Assembly (NCBI GenBank): GCA_014529385.2
Contig: CM043959.1
Location: forward strand, 8,883,693 to 8,947,692
Reading direction: 5' to 3'
From: Adiantum capillus-veneris
Lineage: Eukaryota > Streptophyta > Polypodiopsida > Polypodiales > Pteridaceae
DNA length: 64,000 nt
Shown: one piece after another, positions 10,102 through 21,934 of the stretch
Numbering within the stretch: position 1 is the first letter of the stretch
Layout of the letters: each line of letters begins with the position of its first letter
Position numbers and translations under genes: made by a program
Notes under the pieces: model-generated
Databases searched by the model: none
Told to the model about the DNA's origin: nothing
The model's input: the letters and a program-made list of their open reading frames with translations, nothing else

Positions 10102-11910
10102 AACATCCCTCCTTCCAGGCAGCAGAAAGATTCTGGGGTTGTCATTGAGCATGTTACACATGAATACGAGACAAGAAAGTCTCAGGATATTAAAGCACTT
10201 AAGGAAGTTGAGAGGGAGCAAGACATGATATCCGAGGACGCTATCCTTAAAGAGCAAGCTGAAATTTTAAGAGCATCCAACTCTCTTCTTTATGAAAAAG
10301 TCACAGGCCAAATGGTGGTGGATGTTTCCTTGTTTGGAGATACTGAGGCATATTTGGACATATTCCCTCAAGACACAAGTATGCTTGTAATCCCAACATT
10401 GAGCTTGGTGACACTGTGCTCTATATCTCTCTCAGGTGTGTTGCTTTGCTAATTATTATAATGTGCATGTGCATGGCAGACAGGCACAAGGGGCTCGTTG
10501 TGGCTCGTGTTTCCTTTTCCAGGTGTCTTATGAGGGATCTTCCAGAGGCTCTAGCTATGCAAATTTCCATACTTGACCCTCTAGTGACACAGTGCCTTTT
10601 CAACAAGCAAGGAACCCTTTCAAGTTTTTTTGATGATTTTAACATGCTGACCTGCAATTACATATTATACCCCTATGTTGAAGGGTAATTCTTAACTCCT
10701 GACATGTTATTTTTAACATTTTGTGGTATTCTTAGCTAATTTGTTTTTTATTTTGTAGAGGACATTGGAGTCTTGTTATCTTCAATCTTTTGGAGAAAGA
10801 TATTATATTTATGAATTCATTGTCAAGTATCCATGGGAAAAGTAAACTGTAAGTAGGAAGCATAATCTATGCTTGATGATGGCCCATTGTTTTCTATTAG
10901 TAGCTTTTTGATTCAATGTCTTCTTGCAGTGCTGCCAAACTTATTGTTGGTCACCTGAGTACCACAAACAAGGATTACAATATAGAAGCTTTCAAGTACT
11001 ACAATCAAAAAGTGCCTTTACAGACAGACTCAACATCTTGTGGATGGAGGGTGCTTGCAAATGCATAGAGATATCTTGAGTCAAGGTGCCAGATGACTAC
11101 ACTCACTGTAAGTGTGGTTCATGTATTTATTTTGATGTTTTATGTATGTATGTCATGTCCTTTAGTTCCTTTTTCTATTTTTTTCAGTTGCATGACTATC
11201 CAGAGTCTTGGGTCATGTGGGTGAGAGAGAAGGATATTTCTATGATTTTGGAAAGATCAATAAATCCAAATGATCCAAATTCTCCTTTGCCACCAAAGAA
11301 AGGTAGAGCCACCAAAGGTTTGGATGCAAATAAAATGGATCAAAAGAAGAAAAGTCCTGCAAAGATCCATACAAAGAAAAAGGATCACAAGAAGAGTCCT
11401 ACCAAGGTGAAGAGTCTTGTCAAGGGGAAGAGTCCCAAGAAGAAGATCCCTGCCAAGGGGAAGAGTCCTACCAAAAAGAAGATCCCTGCCAAGGGGAAGA
11501 GTCCCACTAAGAAGACTGCCAAGGGGAAGAGTCCCACAGAGAGCCTTGCAAAAAAAAGAGCAGATACAAAGGGCCATCCATTCCACTCACCATTGAAATT
11601 CAAGGTTCAAAAGCGTCGTACACTTAAGAACAATAAGGGGGAGGCACCTAGCTCACCTTTCAAGCTACCATTTATGTTGTCAAAGAAAGCTGCCAAATCA
11701 CCCAAGACAGCTAGTCCTAAGGAGCCCAAAGCACCAACCCCTGCCAAGTCACCCGTGCCAAGCCCTAAGGGGTCCAAAGCACCAACCCCTGCCAAGTCAC
11801 CACCACCACCCACTCCTGAACTTTCACCCCCTTCTGAACACAAAAGGAAAAGGGTCTCTGAGGATGCAGAATCCTCTCAGGCAAAAAGAAAAGTGGAATT
11901 TCATGATTGA
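9610..11910 (+). CDS. CENH3-like histone fold + Ulp1-like protease + KSP-rich tail, one spliced gene
   Basis: Start ATG at 9610 (MARTNQTTRK). Exon 1 runs to about 10435 and encodes an H3 fold at residues ~51-145: SLREIRKAQKST, LLIPKLSF, a long loop 1, RWQSQAV, LQEAAEDFL, then RVTLMSKDF. LLIP-SF, RW, EAAEDFL and RVTLM-KDF resemble plant CENH3 more than canonical H3. Introns follow at about 10436-10479 (exact sites uncertain), 10685-10758, 10849-10929 and 11108-11187. Middle exons encode a C48 protease core: GGHWSLVIFNL (His), FMNSL (Asn where Asp is usual) and VPLQTDSTSCGW (Gln and Cys). The last exon encodes a very basic tail with about nine KSP motifs, like a linker-histone C-terminus. One TAG lies in frame at 11066-11068, between protease and tail, although splicing and frame continue past it. 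Nuclear action on chromatin and deSUMOylation are inferred from the domains. Confidence 0.72.
11340..11900 (+). other. lysine/proline-rich KSP repeat tail
   Basis: Imperfect units of about 30 bases (AAGGGGAAGAGTCC core) encode repeated GKSPTKK between about 11394 and 11540. A second group of AKSP and PSPKGSKAPTPAK repeats follows to about 11810. A final KRKR segment near the C-terminus could be a nuclear signal. S/T-P-K-K-type repeats in linker histones bind the DNA minor groove and are CDK phosphorylation sites; that role is transferred here by resemblance only. Confidence 0.65.
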
Positions 11911-12122
11911 ATAGTCCACAAAAGCTATGTACACTTTTGTTCATTTTGTCCATATGAACATATATATATACTCTTTGGTGATTCATAATTTTGTACTTCA
12001 AATACTTAATACCAACTGTCGATTCTTAAATGTGTATCATGATGTCATGTAAGTTTAAAACAACATAAGTAGAGAAAAGATAAATATATTTGCAAAATGA
12101 TTACAATATTGAACTTGTTTTT

Positions 12123-13505
12123 TCAAGTCCTTGCAAGTGGCTCAAATACAACTCTTTTTGGGGGAAGGCATGTGATGCAAGAGGTTGAATTCTCCATTCT
12201 TGTGCTCACCACAATTTCATCCACTTTGAATCTATACTTGGGAGATGTTTCATCAAGAAACTCAAGAGATTCTCTAACATCATTTAGTCTCCAATTTGTT
12301 GTTACTATCAGGCTTCTATACGCGGTGTGTGGATGTACTGTGACCTTTAGTTCAAACTCTGGACAATTTTCCTTAGAGTCAAGAGGAACCCAGCTACCTA
12401 ATTTGCTTCTCCATCTCCTATAGTCGTAGCCCATAACTAATGATTGATGACATAGTTGATATGAGATAGACATAGAATTTGGGCTTACTCTACAACTAAT
12501 ATTGCCACCAATATGGAAAGTTTCTTTGGTGCTCCATCCGTCTCCAAGAACATTATCATAACTAATGATTGACGACATAGTTGATATGAGATAGACATAG
12601 AATTTGGGCTTACTCTACAACTAATATTTTCACCAATATGGAAAGTTTCTTTGGTGCTCCATCCGTCTCCAAGAACATTATCAAGTTCAGTCATAGAAAG
12701 TCTTCTATTAAGCCACATCGTCTTTGTCCTCTGCAAATCCATTGTTTTGAAACATGCCACAAAGACATGTATAGGCAAGAACCATTGAACTTTAATCCTT
12801 CTTGATATCCTGCCCGGAGACATAGCTTTAAGGATGTCTTCTTTGATCTTGGATTTGAAGCTTGATATAGTACATGCAGTAGGAGCTTCCCAATCAAGTG
12901 AACTTATGGTGGGAACGGGTAACTGATGTAGTTCTCCATATGCACATTCTCGTGATGGAACTTTGTATTCTGCAAAATAGACAAACAAATCCATTTTTTT
13001 GTAAAAGGAAGGTGGCTTGTCAGCATACATAGCATCTGCAATCCCTTTATGCATTGCTTTGAACGTCCCACTGAGACTCTCCACAGGCTGCCATTCCACA
13101 GCTGTTGAAGGAAATATATCTGGAATGGAATCAAAAAATGAGAAAAACAATGGGATAATGAAAAAAATTCACTGTATCAAATAGTTTTTTTTTGTACTTA
13201 CAGTAAGAATGCAGTGTGGGATGTTCTTCCCAGTCTAACACCATATCCTTGGCCATGTACACATGTTGAACCTTAGCTAGCCAGCCATTGTCGGTCACTT
13301 TGAAAGCAAGAACAGGACCTTTCCAATGGTTTTTTACTTTATTGCGTTTAGTTCTCTTCACTCTGTGTACACCTTTGCATGAAGGAAGCATTGTTACCCA
13401 GTCATTCACACGAAAAGATATGGACTTCCAAAGACCATCCTCTCTAACGTTATGAAAGTCACAAGAAGTTATGTTATGTGAAGGGCGACGTGCAAAAGAT
13501 GCCAT
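12123..13505 (-). CDS. two-exon gene of unknown function with an internal 125-bp duplication
   Basis: The start ATG is at 13505 (MASFARRPSHN). Exon 1 is 13505-13202 and ends at a perfect donor (ACT|GTAAGT). The acceptor TTCCAG places exon 2 from 13119 leftwards to TGA at 12123-12125. Exon 1 has a compact domain with FRVNDWVTML, WKGPVLAF and GWLAKVQHVYMA, loosely like a BAH or similar chromatin-reader beta fold (low confidence). Exon 2 is rich in Trp and Ser (VEWQPVESL, LDWEAPTACTISSF, NNVLGDGWST-like segments). A 125-bp tandem duplication, not a multiple of three, shifts the frame inside exon 2, so this copy is probably not fully functional. It converges on the histone-like gene, with 212 bases between their ends. 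Confidence 0.55.
12432..12681. repeat. 125-bp direct tandem duplication in exon 2 of the minus-strand gene
   Basis: The sequence from CATAACTAATGATTGATGAC at 12432 recurs at 12557 (CATAACTAATGATTGACGAC) with only a few differences over about 120 bases. The second copy ends near 12681. Both copies encode the same GDGWSTKETFHIG and SCRVSPNSMSISYQL segment. The few differences suggest a fairly recent local duplication. Confidence 0.85.
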
Positions 13506-13908
13506 GGAAACTCAGAGATTAGAGAAGAAAGAAAGTATGGACGGAAACTAGAGAAACTAAAACCTCTCACAAACTAGAGAGCGAGAAAGGTACACGTTTG
13601 AAAAAAGTAGGTGATTTATCATTAATGCTCTTGTTTTGAGAGCCTTCTGACATAGATTTCGTATCTTTTGACAACGCTTTTGTGAAATATAAAATAGAAT
13701 AAAAGATGAGACTTCATTGCTTTGAGCTGCAAATTTAATGATCTCTCTCGCAGAAAGCACCTAAATATAGCAGTTTCAGCCTTGTGATCAAGACATTTAG
13801 CGGTTCTTCGTCAAAATAGGACCACCAAAACCCACAATAGAGGAGACAAGAGTGCCATACTTTTGTATACGTGTCAAATAACTATTGGACTATTCCTTAA
13901 TCCTTAGA
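13506..13908. other. upstream region of the minus-strand gene
   Basis: No coding signal. It presumably contains the promoter of the gene starting at 13505 and the left junction of the copia fossil. No terminal inverted repeats or target duplication marking the end of the gene cassette could be identified. Confidence 0.4.
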
Positions 13909-16739
13909 TTAACAAACAGCCCTTTTTGAGTCGTTTTTGGCCCTAATGTGTGGCACTAAGCAATAAGCCAAACAACCAAAAACACGTATGTGCTCAATAG
14001 ATGACTTTCTATCATGCCATGCTTCGTATGGAGTCATAGACTTGAACGCTTTCATAGGACACCTGTTGAGTACATAAGTGGCACACATGACAGCCTCGAG
14101 CCAAAATAAATGTGGTAAATCTTGACTCTTGACCATACATCTTGCCATTCCGTAAGAGACCTATTTTTCTCTTAGCAACACCATTTTGCTGAGGTGTATA
14201 CAGCACTGTACATTGGTGTTTTATCCCATGCTAGACAAAAATGCATTAAATTCACAAGACATATACTCCCCCCCTCGATCAGAACGGAACGTGCCCATAG
14301 TACATTTCGATACATTTTCAGCCATATCCAGAAATTGTTTGAAGCACATAAAAACTTCAGACTTCTCTTTAAGAGGAAATACATATGCATGCCTGGAGTG
14401 ATCATCAATGAGAGTCACGAAGTACAGCTAATTGCCCAAGGACGGAGTTTGCATGGGCCCACAAACATCACTATGCACAAGCTGCAACCTGCATGTGGCC
14501 CTAACTGAACCATCCTTTGGAAACTTAGAAAGCTGCATTTTACCCAAAATACAGCGTTCACAAACATGTTTGACAAGTGCTTCAAGAGGCGGCAAAGAAG
14601 CAACCATATCAAATTTTTGCAAACGCAGCAAATTGGCAAAATTGAGATGACCACAAACGTGCATTCCAAAGCTTTGCATCTGAAATAGCCCTTGCATTTG
14701 CAACTGCATTTGAAAAATTTTGTCCACACTTTTCATACGAAGTGAGCTTATAGATCCCCCGGCACAAAAGGCCAGATGCAACGATTTCATCAACAAAATT
14801 GAGATCATGAAATGTACATCTATCATCCACAAATTTGACTACAACCCCAAATCTAGCAAGTGCGGATACAGACAAGAGAGTCTTCTTGATCCCAACTACA
14901 TAAAGTGCATCAACAAGTGTGAAGGAACTACCATTTGCAGCAGTAAGCACAATCTTTCTAGCTCCCTGAACCGAATAAGAGGCATTGTTGGCACAAGTGA
15001 CTGAATTCCCATGAGGGACAGACTCGAGAGAGGTGAACAATTCATGATGTGAGGTAATGTGCTTTGTAGCACCACTCTCAAAATACCACACATGTGAATT
15101 TGCAGCAACTGACAAGCATGCATCATGGACAACAAGATTGTAAGTGCACTCTGCGCTAAAATCCCATTCTGCATCAACATCAGCATCAGAGTCTCCTTTC
15201 ACAGAAGACTCAACAATGGCTGCATTTGTAGTGGAACCAGCATTTGCAGTGGAACCACCCTCTTTCTTCTTAGCCCCTTTGGCCTTCAACTTAGGACACG
15301 CCTTGGTCAAGTGATCATTAGCTTTACAATAATGGCAACGCCTTTTCTTTTTTCCCTTATCACCAAAATTTCCAGACAAATTGCTGCCAGCAGAAGCATT
15401 AGGAACATAATTTTTTTCACTCGCAACAGAACCATAAGAAGTGTTTGTATTTTTGTTACCACCCTTTCTCTGAGAAGCAATAAAAGCCTGTTGAACTGAA
15501 CGCTACCTAGTCTTGTTTTCTCTAGTAAGTGACTCTTGCAACAGCAATGTGCATAATGCATCAAACTTGACAACTTCAGGATTTCCTTGGGTCATAAGTC
15601 TCCAAGTACTAGCAAAAGTCTAATAAGAATCTGGTAAGGCATCAAGAACAGTCTGCACAAGGGAACTGTTTGAAATGACTTCACCTGCAAAAATAAGTTT
15701 CTCATTGATATCCTTGACACTAGCAAGGAAAGTGTCCGTATCATCTTCCTCATGCATAATCTTCGACTCCAACTCTTTACGCAGCAAAGCAATTTTAGCC
15801 TCATTGCGACTTGATCAGCAAAAATATCCCAAGCCTGTTTTGCAGATTTTGCTGAACGGATGAGAGGAACAAAGGTGCGCTTCGCAGACAACGCAATCAA
15901 TGCATGAGCCTACGCATCCTTTACATCCCAACCAGCTTGTTCTGTCGTAGACAAAACAACTGTAATAGCAGCAATCCTTGCAGCAAGACCTGCAACATCC
16001 TCAACATCGCCTACATCCTCAGAACCAGGACGTACATCAATGCGCTACACAATATTCCAGACTCCCGTTGACACAAGAACGTGTTGCATCATATAGGCAC
16101 ACATAGGGTAATTGTCCCCATCCAACCTGTCCTCAGTAGCAAACATCTTGAAGACATCTGTGTTGTTATTAGCCATGGTAAATGTTGCACCTGATGTGAG
16201 AAAAAATAGGAGAAACAAAGCGGGAACAACACGATCTATATAGCACAAACTGTATAAGAAGACTGTAAGCACCTGTTATGCAGAAATTGACACTGAAAGA
16301 AATTCTGCACAAAATGAAAGAATTGCATGTGCAGACCTGCTTGTAGTGGAAACGGAGGCCAAAATGAGCTTGAATCATACATCTGAGCAGAACAAAATAT
16401 TTGTCGGCCTGCGAACGCTCGCCAAAGCTCACTGTAATTGGAGAAAAGTGAGCAGGTGTGTGCTGGAGCAACTGACTAAGCCCCGGAGGACGTAACCTGC
16501 TCTGATACCAATTGTTGGAATTAGGGTTGCAGAGAAATGCACACATCTTGGAGAAGACAAAGGAAGCTCAAGGCACACAATAGAGAGTGTGTTACTTAGT
16601 GTGCTATGGAAAGATAGATAGCCCTAGAGTGATGGGCGTATATACAACGCTCGGGGGGAAAAACCTCCTAAAGAGGGAAAAAATGCCCCGGTGGTCCTAG
16701 TGTGTTCACACACATCACTACCACATGTATATGGTAACA
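13909..16739 (-). mobile_element. partial Ty1/copia retrotransposon (fossil)
   Basis: On the minus strand the order is 5' LTR (16513-16739), primer-binding site, gag, zinc knuckle, protease and integrase. The primer-binding site (TGGTATCAGAGCAGG) matches initiator tRNA-Met and sits two bases from the LTR. The gag start MANNNTDVFKMF is at 16176. The CCHC knuckle (CHYCKANDHLTKAC) is near 15320. A protease-like motif lies near 15080, and the integrase core ends near 13910. No reverse transcriptase, RNase H or second LTR is present here. The coding part is broken in several places, so it is an old partial copy. Confidence 0.8.
16513..16739 (-). repeat. 5' LTR of the partial copia element
   Basis: About 227 bp, bounded by TGTTGG and GTAACA on the plus strand. 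The inner edge is firmly set by the adjacent tRNA-Met primer-binding site. The outer edge is a choice based on the TG/CA rule alone. Confidence 0.6.
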
Positions 16740-18433
16740 CTTTCCTTAAGCAAGGTTCACCATAAACTCGTGAGTCTTGTCATGGTTTGATGTGCAGGAG
16801 CACAGATTTTTGAAAGGATGAGCAAGAATCCTTGCAACTGGTTGACATTCAAGATACCCATAAATATGTGTTACATAAGAAGCACCGACAACCAAGAACT
16901 ACCGCGACATGATTGTTTCTGACAATGTACAACATAAGAAATTGTCTGGTTGTGCTTGATGATAGACAAAATTCTTCCTGCTAGATTGTCATCTTTAATA
17001 GTCAAAGGATTGTCCCCACTAAGCTCGACCTTGGAATCTTATGCGCAGATGTAGCTTGTATTCACTCTAGTATCTACAAAACCATACCCTTTGTTCTTGA
17101 AGGCATAATTGCTCGCTTTTGCAATTCATTAGCTAAGAAGGATCTGGAACCGATCAACACCAACTACAAAAGATATTTCCTAAAGCAAACACAAGAGGGA
17201 TGTGATCATTTTCTCAAACGTCAAATTCATCAACATCCAAATTTATTTTTAGAGTCAGAATCAAAGCATGCTCAAATCAAAGTGCAATCCATGTGTCACC
17301 CATAAAACTTACTGCACGTACACACACACACACACACACAATTATAATTGTGCTACAAGAAGGTACAATTGGTGCATGATTTGTGTCATAGTCTATTTTC
17401 GATGACCTTGATGTTGTAGAAGGAGCACATGGCCTAGCTCTTCGCATGTGCTACCTGGCATCGATGGAATTTACTCATTTCCACCATGATCAGTTTCAGT
17501 AATCACTGTGTAGAGAGCTTCCCTAGGCATCACTCTCAAGTATATCTACCCCTACAAATGTGAGTACTCTAGTTTAGTCACCACATTCAATAAATATTTC
17601 TTCTCCTTTGTTTACCAGAATTGTCGAAGAAGAAAAGAGGCTTTTAAAGAGACTTGATCTCTTTCAGTGTCAAGGATCCTTGCTTAAATATAGAGGGCCA
17701 CCAACTAAGTTTTCCAAGCAACAAGGATTCAAAAACCAAAAGAAGAAAACTTCAAAAGCAATGATAGAATCACAAGATTTTTTATGTTTCCATGTACCAA
17801 TCACATTGAGGGAAACTACTATTTGAAGCAAAAAGCCAAAGATTTATTCATTCGAGATGCTAAAAAAAATGGAGAGCTTCAAGGAGATCAAGACTCATGG
17901 AGGAATGGGTTTTCTAAGGACCAAAAACCTCCATTAAATTCGATGGTCTTTCACGTAAGTTGATTCTTTAACACTCTAGATTTTATGATTGGCATAGTGA
18001 ACTCTATCTCCTATGAGAGTGACACTCATTTAGAGCCTACCATATTGTGGGAGTGAAGAAGATATACTTGGCCTTAGGATAATGGTGGAGGGCTAGATAT
18101 TCTCTAAGCATGTAGAAACTCTTATGATAAATAATGCAAGAGCTTTTTCCCTCTAGGAGGCTTTTTACCCTTGACTTTTGGCATCATTGTGTACATAAGT
18201 TTATTAGTGATCAATGTGGTATCTAGACTATAATCCCCACATTGCTAACATGGGTATCTCCCACCTGCCAAAGAGAAATTGTTACTTTTCTTCTTGGTTC
18301 AATAGATGTGATGTTTTTCTCACACTTGCAAACACATGGGAGGGATAAGGGGCTAACACATAACAATTACCACCCTAGCATGTGGAAGTTCCCTTGTCAA
18401 TGGATGAAACCACCTACGATCCTCTTGGCATAG
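16740..18433. other. non-coding or decayed stretch
   Basis: Mostly AT-rich sequence without recognisable genes. A (CA)n microsatellite lies at about 17318-17342. A coding-like fragment lies at about 17608-17956 on the plus strand (EEEKRLLKRLDLFQCQG in one frame, KQKAKDLFIRDAKKNGELQG in the next), ending near a GTAAGT donor. This could be a decayed exon; I do not recognise the family. Confidence 0.4.
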
Positions 18434-20838
18434 AAATACATCACGTAGGTAAGATACCATCACAAATAAATTCTGGATCAAACACCAATGAAATCCCATA
18501 GCATTGATGGGCTCCACAATATACTAGAACTTCACCTGAAGCATAGACCTGCACCCACATCTCATAAACGTTTGGCAACTTAAGCTCGTCACCAGAAAGC
18601 ATTAAATAATTTTGACTCCCTTTTACTGGCACCCAAGACATCACTGACATTAGCATCAATAGGAATATGATCCAAATTCAGCCACATTTTGGCACATTGT
18701 CCAAGGAAATGAAAAACCCTGTGCAATTTATGCAGTATCAAGGGTGATTTAGCATAATCACCTCCTCTAGCTGCATAGCCATCACAAAAAAACTTGGGAG
18801 TCTCTGGACCTGTATCATCATAGGAATTTTTACATGTTGGAGTTTCAATCCATAGCATCCTCGGAAAAAGCACCCTTGGAAGTCTCAACATTCATCAAAA
18901 TTGTAGGAGTTATCTCCCGGTCAGTAATTTGTTGACAATCAGCATGATCTAGGCAATCTTCATACTCATCAATATCATCCTCTTCTTCCTTATTTGCATC
19001 CATGTTACTAAGCAATCCATTATAGCATTGCAAAGGTTCATCTGGCACCCCCTCTGAAAAGGTAAACGCATCGAAAAGTTCTTCTATACCATCATGATCA
19101 TCTCCTTCAGATGTAGTCAAGCAATCATCGATTATGGCATCTTCTTTTGTGATAACAACATCTGCAAACATATTGTTAGTAATAGTCATAGGTTCATTGA
19201 CATCCTCAGGCTCATCCTGTGCTGGTTCCACAATCTTGGTCACTTCATCATCTACTATGTATATAATAGCTTTGTTTATGCACTCATCTGCAACAAACAT
19301 GTTGGCGTGCTCGGCTATAATGTTAATAGTTTCAGTAATATCTTGTAGAGGCTCATCTGCTTGATGAACTCCTTCAAAATAATTTATGTCAAGGTCAGCA
19401 GCTTGCAAATCACTTGCTATACAATTGATATCTTCACTGGAATCATTATTGGAGGTAGTGTCCATGTGAGAAGAAAATTCATATAATTTTGTTCCAGCAT
19501 TAAATTCATTGTTTACCTTTTCTTCGTTACTCAAAATATGCTCCTTTGAAATTGAATCTGCTACTTCAAATTCCACATTCTCTTTAGCTTTGCTTCTTGC
19601 AAAAATGTGTTTCCAAAATTCATCATAGTTGAGGAACAGTATTTGATACCCTTTACCTATACTAAAGTCAACCTAGCTTTGTTCAGTAATCTCTCTTATT
19701 TGCAGATCTAGAATCCTTGAGCTTTCGCAACTAAATTCCTCTGCAAAATAGTCCCAGCGTGTGGGATATGCTTCTGCCAGTTCTTGCACCTGATTTTTAA
19801 AATTTGAGTTTACAACCTCTTCAAAAGATGCATTCTTCTAATTTTTTGGACATTTCGGCTCTTCATCTCGGCTTCATAACATGCAATAAAACCTTTTGTA
19901 TCATATCCTTGAAAATTATGATACTGCTCCCTTACAACATCAAGTGCTAGCTCTATAGCATCATCAATCATATTTTTTATCTGCATGGCTTTTGCTTCCT
20001 GCAGACATCCCTGAACTAAATCCAACATTTTTAGCAAATCTGCAACTACTATATTTTTATCAAATTCATTGGTATTAAAATTGTCAATAAGGTACTTCCA
20101 TTGTTCTGGCATCTCCATCTTTACCTACCACCCCGGCTCGTTTCATGTCAAGTTCACCAATTATGTTGGGGGATGGGTTCGAAACGTGAGCCGGCTAGGC
20201 ATCGGGCCTCTAGTTGCAAAAGGTGTGAGAGGGAACAAGAAAAATAGATGCATATGGCTTTGGCAATCAGGGTATTCTTCAATTAATCAATTTAAGCTCT
20301 GAGTACATTCTACTCAATAGCCAAGGCGGGCTATTAGCAGCATCGACACCTCGGTTCACTAAAATCTAGGAGTTTAGGCTCCCTTTACAATTACCCGGGA
20401 CGTTAAGGCTCCATAATTTTTCAAGAAGGATTAATTAAATCTAAGATATCATCGATGATTGAAAATTTTCTCCGTGTCGGATTTCCCTACTTTGAATGTT
20501 GTTTAACTTTGTATATTTGCACTGCTTTCTAGTACCGAGCTTGAGAGAGTGAGACAGACCGTCCTTGCTTTCTCTTCTTGTTCTTTGCCTGCTTCCTGCT
20601 CCCTACTTCCTTTTTTGCTCAACTTCCCTTGTTGCTTTCTCCTCTTTAGCTTGTCTCACAAGGTCGAGAGCAAGAGAGCCTAAGATTCTGTATCCAGAGC
20701 TGATCCCTTCCCTTTGTTTCCTTACTCTGCCTTAGGTTGAGATCAATCAAGGGAGAGAGATAGCTTATTTCTTTGTTTTTTTTATGAACCTCACGAAATC
20801 AATACGAAGGAATAGCAGTTGGGGGACATTCTCCAACA
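18434..20838 (-). mobile_element. probable 5' part of an LTR retroelement, family unplaced (fossil)
   Basis: On the minus strand a candidate LTR (20838 to 20164, about 675 bp) has ends TGTTGGAGAATG and CCCCCAACA. A possible primer-binding stretch (TTGGTGAACTTGACATG) follows, then an ATG at 20118 (MEMPEQWKYLIDNFN). Downstream are long acidic open blocks: YNGLLSNMDANKEEEDDIDE around 19000 and, further on, CAKMWLNLDHIPIDANV. Position after a candidate LTR suggests gag, but no zinc knuckle, protease or polymerase is seen. It is broken in several places. The assignment rests on layout, not on a recognised domain; a decayed host gene is an alternative. Confidence 0.4.
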
Positions 20839-21930
20839 TATCCAAAATAGTTTAAATGTCCTTATGCATATCATAAATAATTTGAGATTCTTTTCCCACG
20901 TGGTTTTTCCCTCCACTATACATATAGGTGCATTGAGGCTTCCTTTTCATTCACCATTAGATCAAAACATCAACAACAACAACATTGGATCAAAACATCA
21001 ACGACAACAAGATAAAAATGTGGCAAGGACGACGATGACATTACAACAAGCTATGCAGTATATGGGGGGAGAAAATCCTACAACAAACAACAAAAAAACT
21101 ATGGTGTGAGCATTCTTTCAATTGTACCTTAACCCCCTATTTGTGCGAGGGGAGGCTTGTGTGTGTGCCTACACCCTGATATTCTCTGTGTATACAACCT
21201 TTGTGTCGAGGGGAGGCATATTTGTGCTCAAGGGGAGGATTTTGTTTTGTGTGCCTCCCCCTAGTGTGTTTTGAGGGGAGGATCTTGTGTGAGAGATATG
21301 CAACCAAAACTCACATAGGCAAGGATTGTTGGGATGCGGCCTTTTTGTTGCATCTCTAGTGTGAACAATCCCTTCCACTTAGAACAGTGATGTGTCAATA
21401 ACCCATGTGAAGAACCCCTTACAATCCTTGTGTAAAGACTAGCCACTTGTGCTTGTGCATAGGCAGCCACATCTTATGCTCATGTATCAAAAGGCTGTCT
21501 CTTTGTATATGCCTATATAGAGGTACATTATTTGGAATAAAAGTATGTCTATCATTTTGCAACTATATTCTATCATACAGTGTGCCCAATATTAAGCCCT
21601 AATCTATCTCTATTCTAATCATGCTTATTCCATGAATGGCACACTAACCTATCCACCTTAAGCTATCACGTCCTACTAGCTAGATTACTAGTATGTACAA
21701 GAAAACGCGTGAGAGACTCTCTCAACCTATGTCCAGTGACTTGCTCAATCAATTTACATGCAATTGTATCGGCTCTAGTGATAGGCGAGCGTGCGTATCC
21801 ACGCTAGAGACTGCATGTAAACCTCACAAATAACTCTATATGGTCTGTAAAAGTGCACTCTACATCATGCTAGTGTCAAGCATCGTACAATTGAAAATCT
21901 TTACTGCAAATACTTCCAGTGACCTTGCAT
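20839..21930. other. non-coding stretch
   Basis: No gene recognised. The motif GAGGGGAGG recurs about five times in 21130-21290, interspersed with TGTGTGCCT, which looks like a degenerate short repeat. A His/Asn-rich open frame at 20819-21109 is low complexity and probably not a gene. Confidence 0.4.
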
Positions 21931-21934
21931 AGGA

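Noticed and set aside
5961-13505. Giant-virus insertion as the source of the histone and Ulp1-like genes
   Set aside because: All four genes have plant-like introns, and no capsid, polymerase or other viral core gene is visible.
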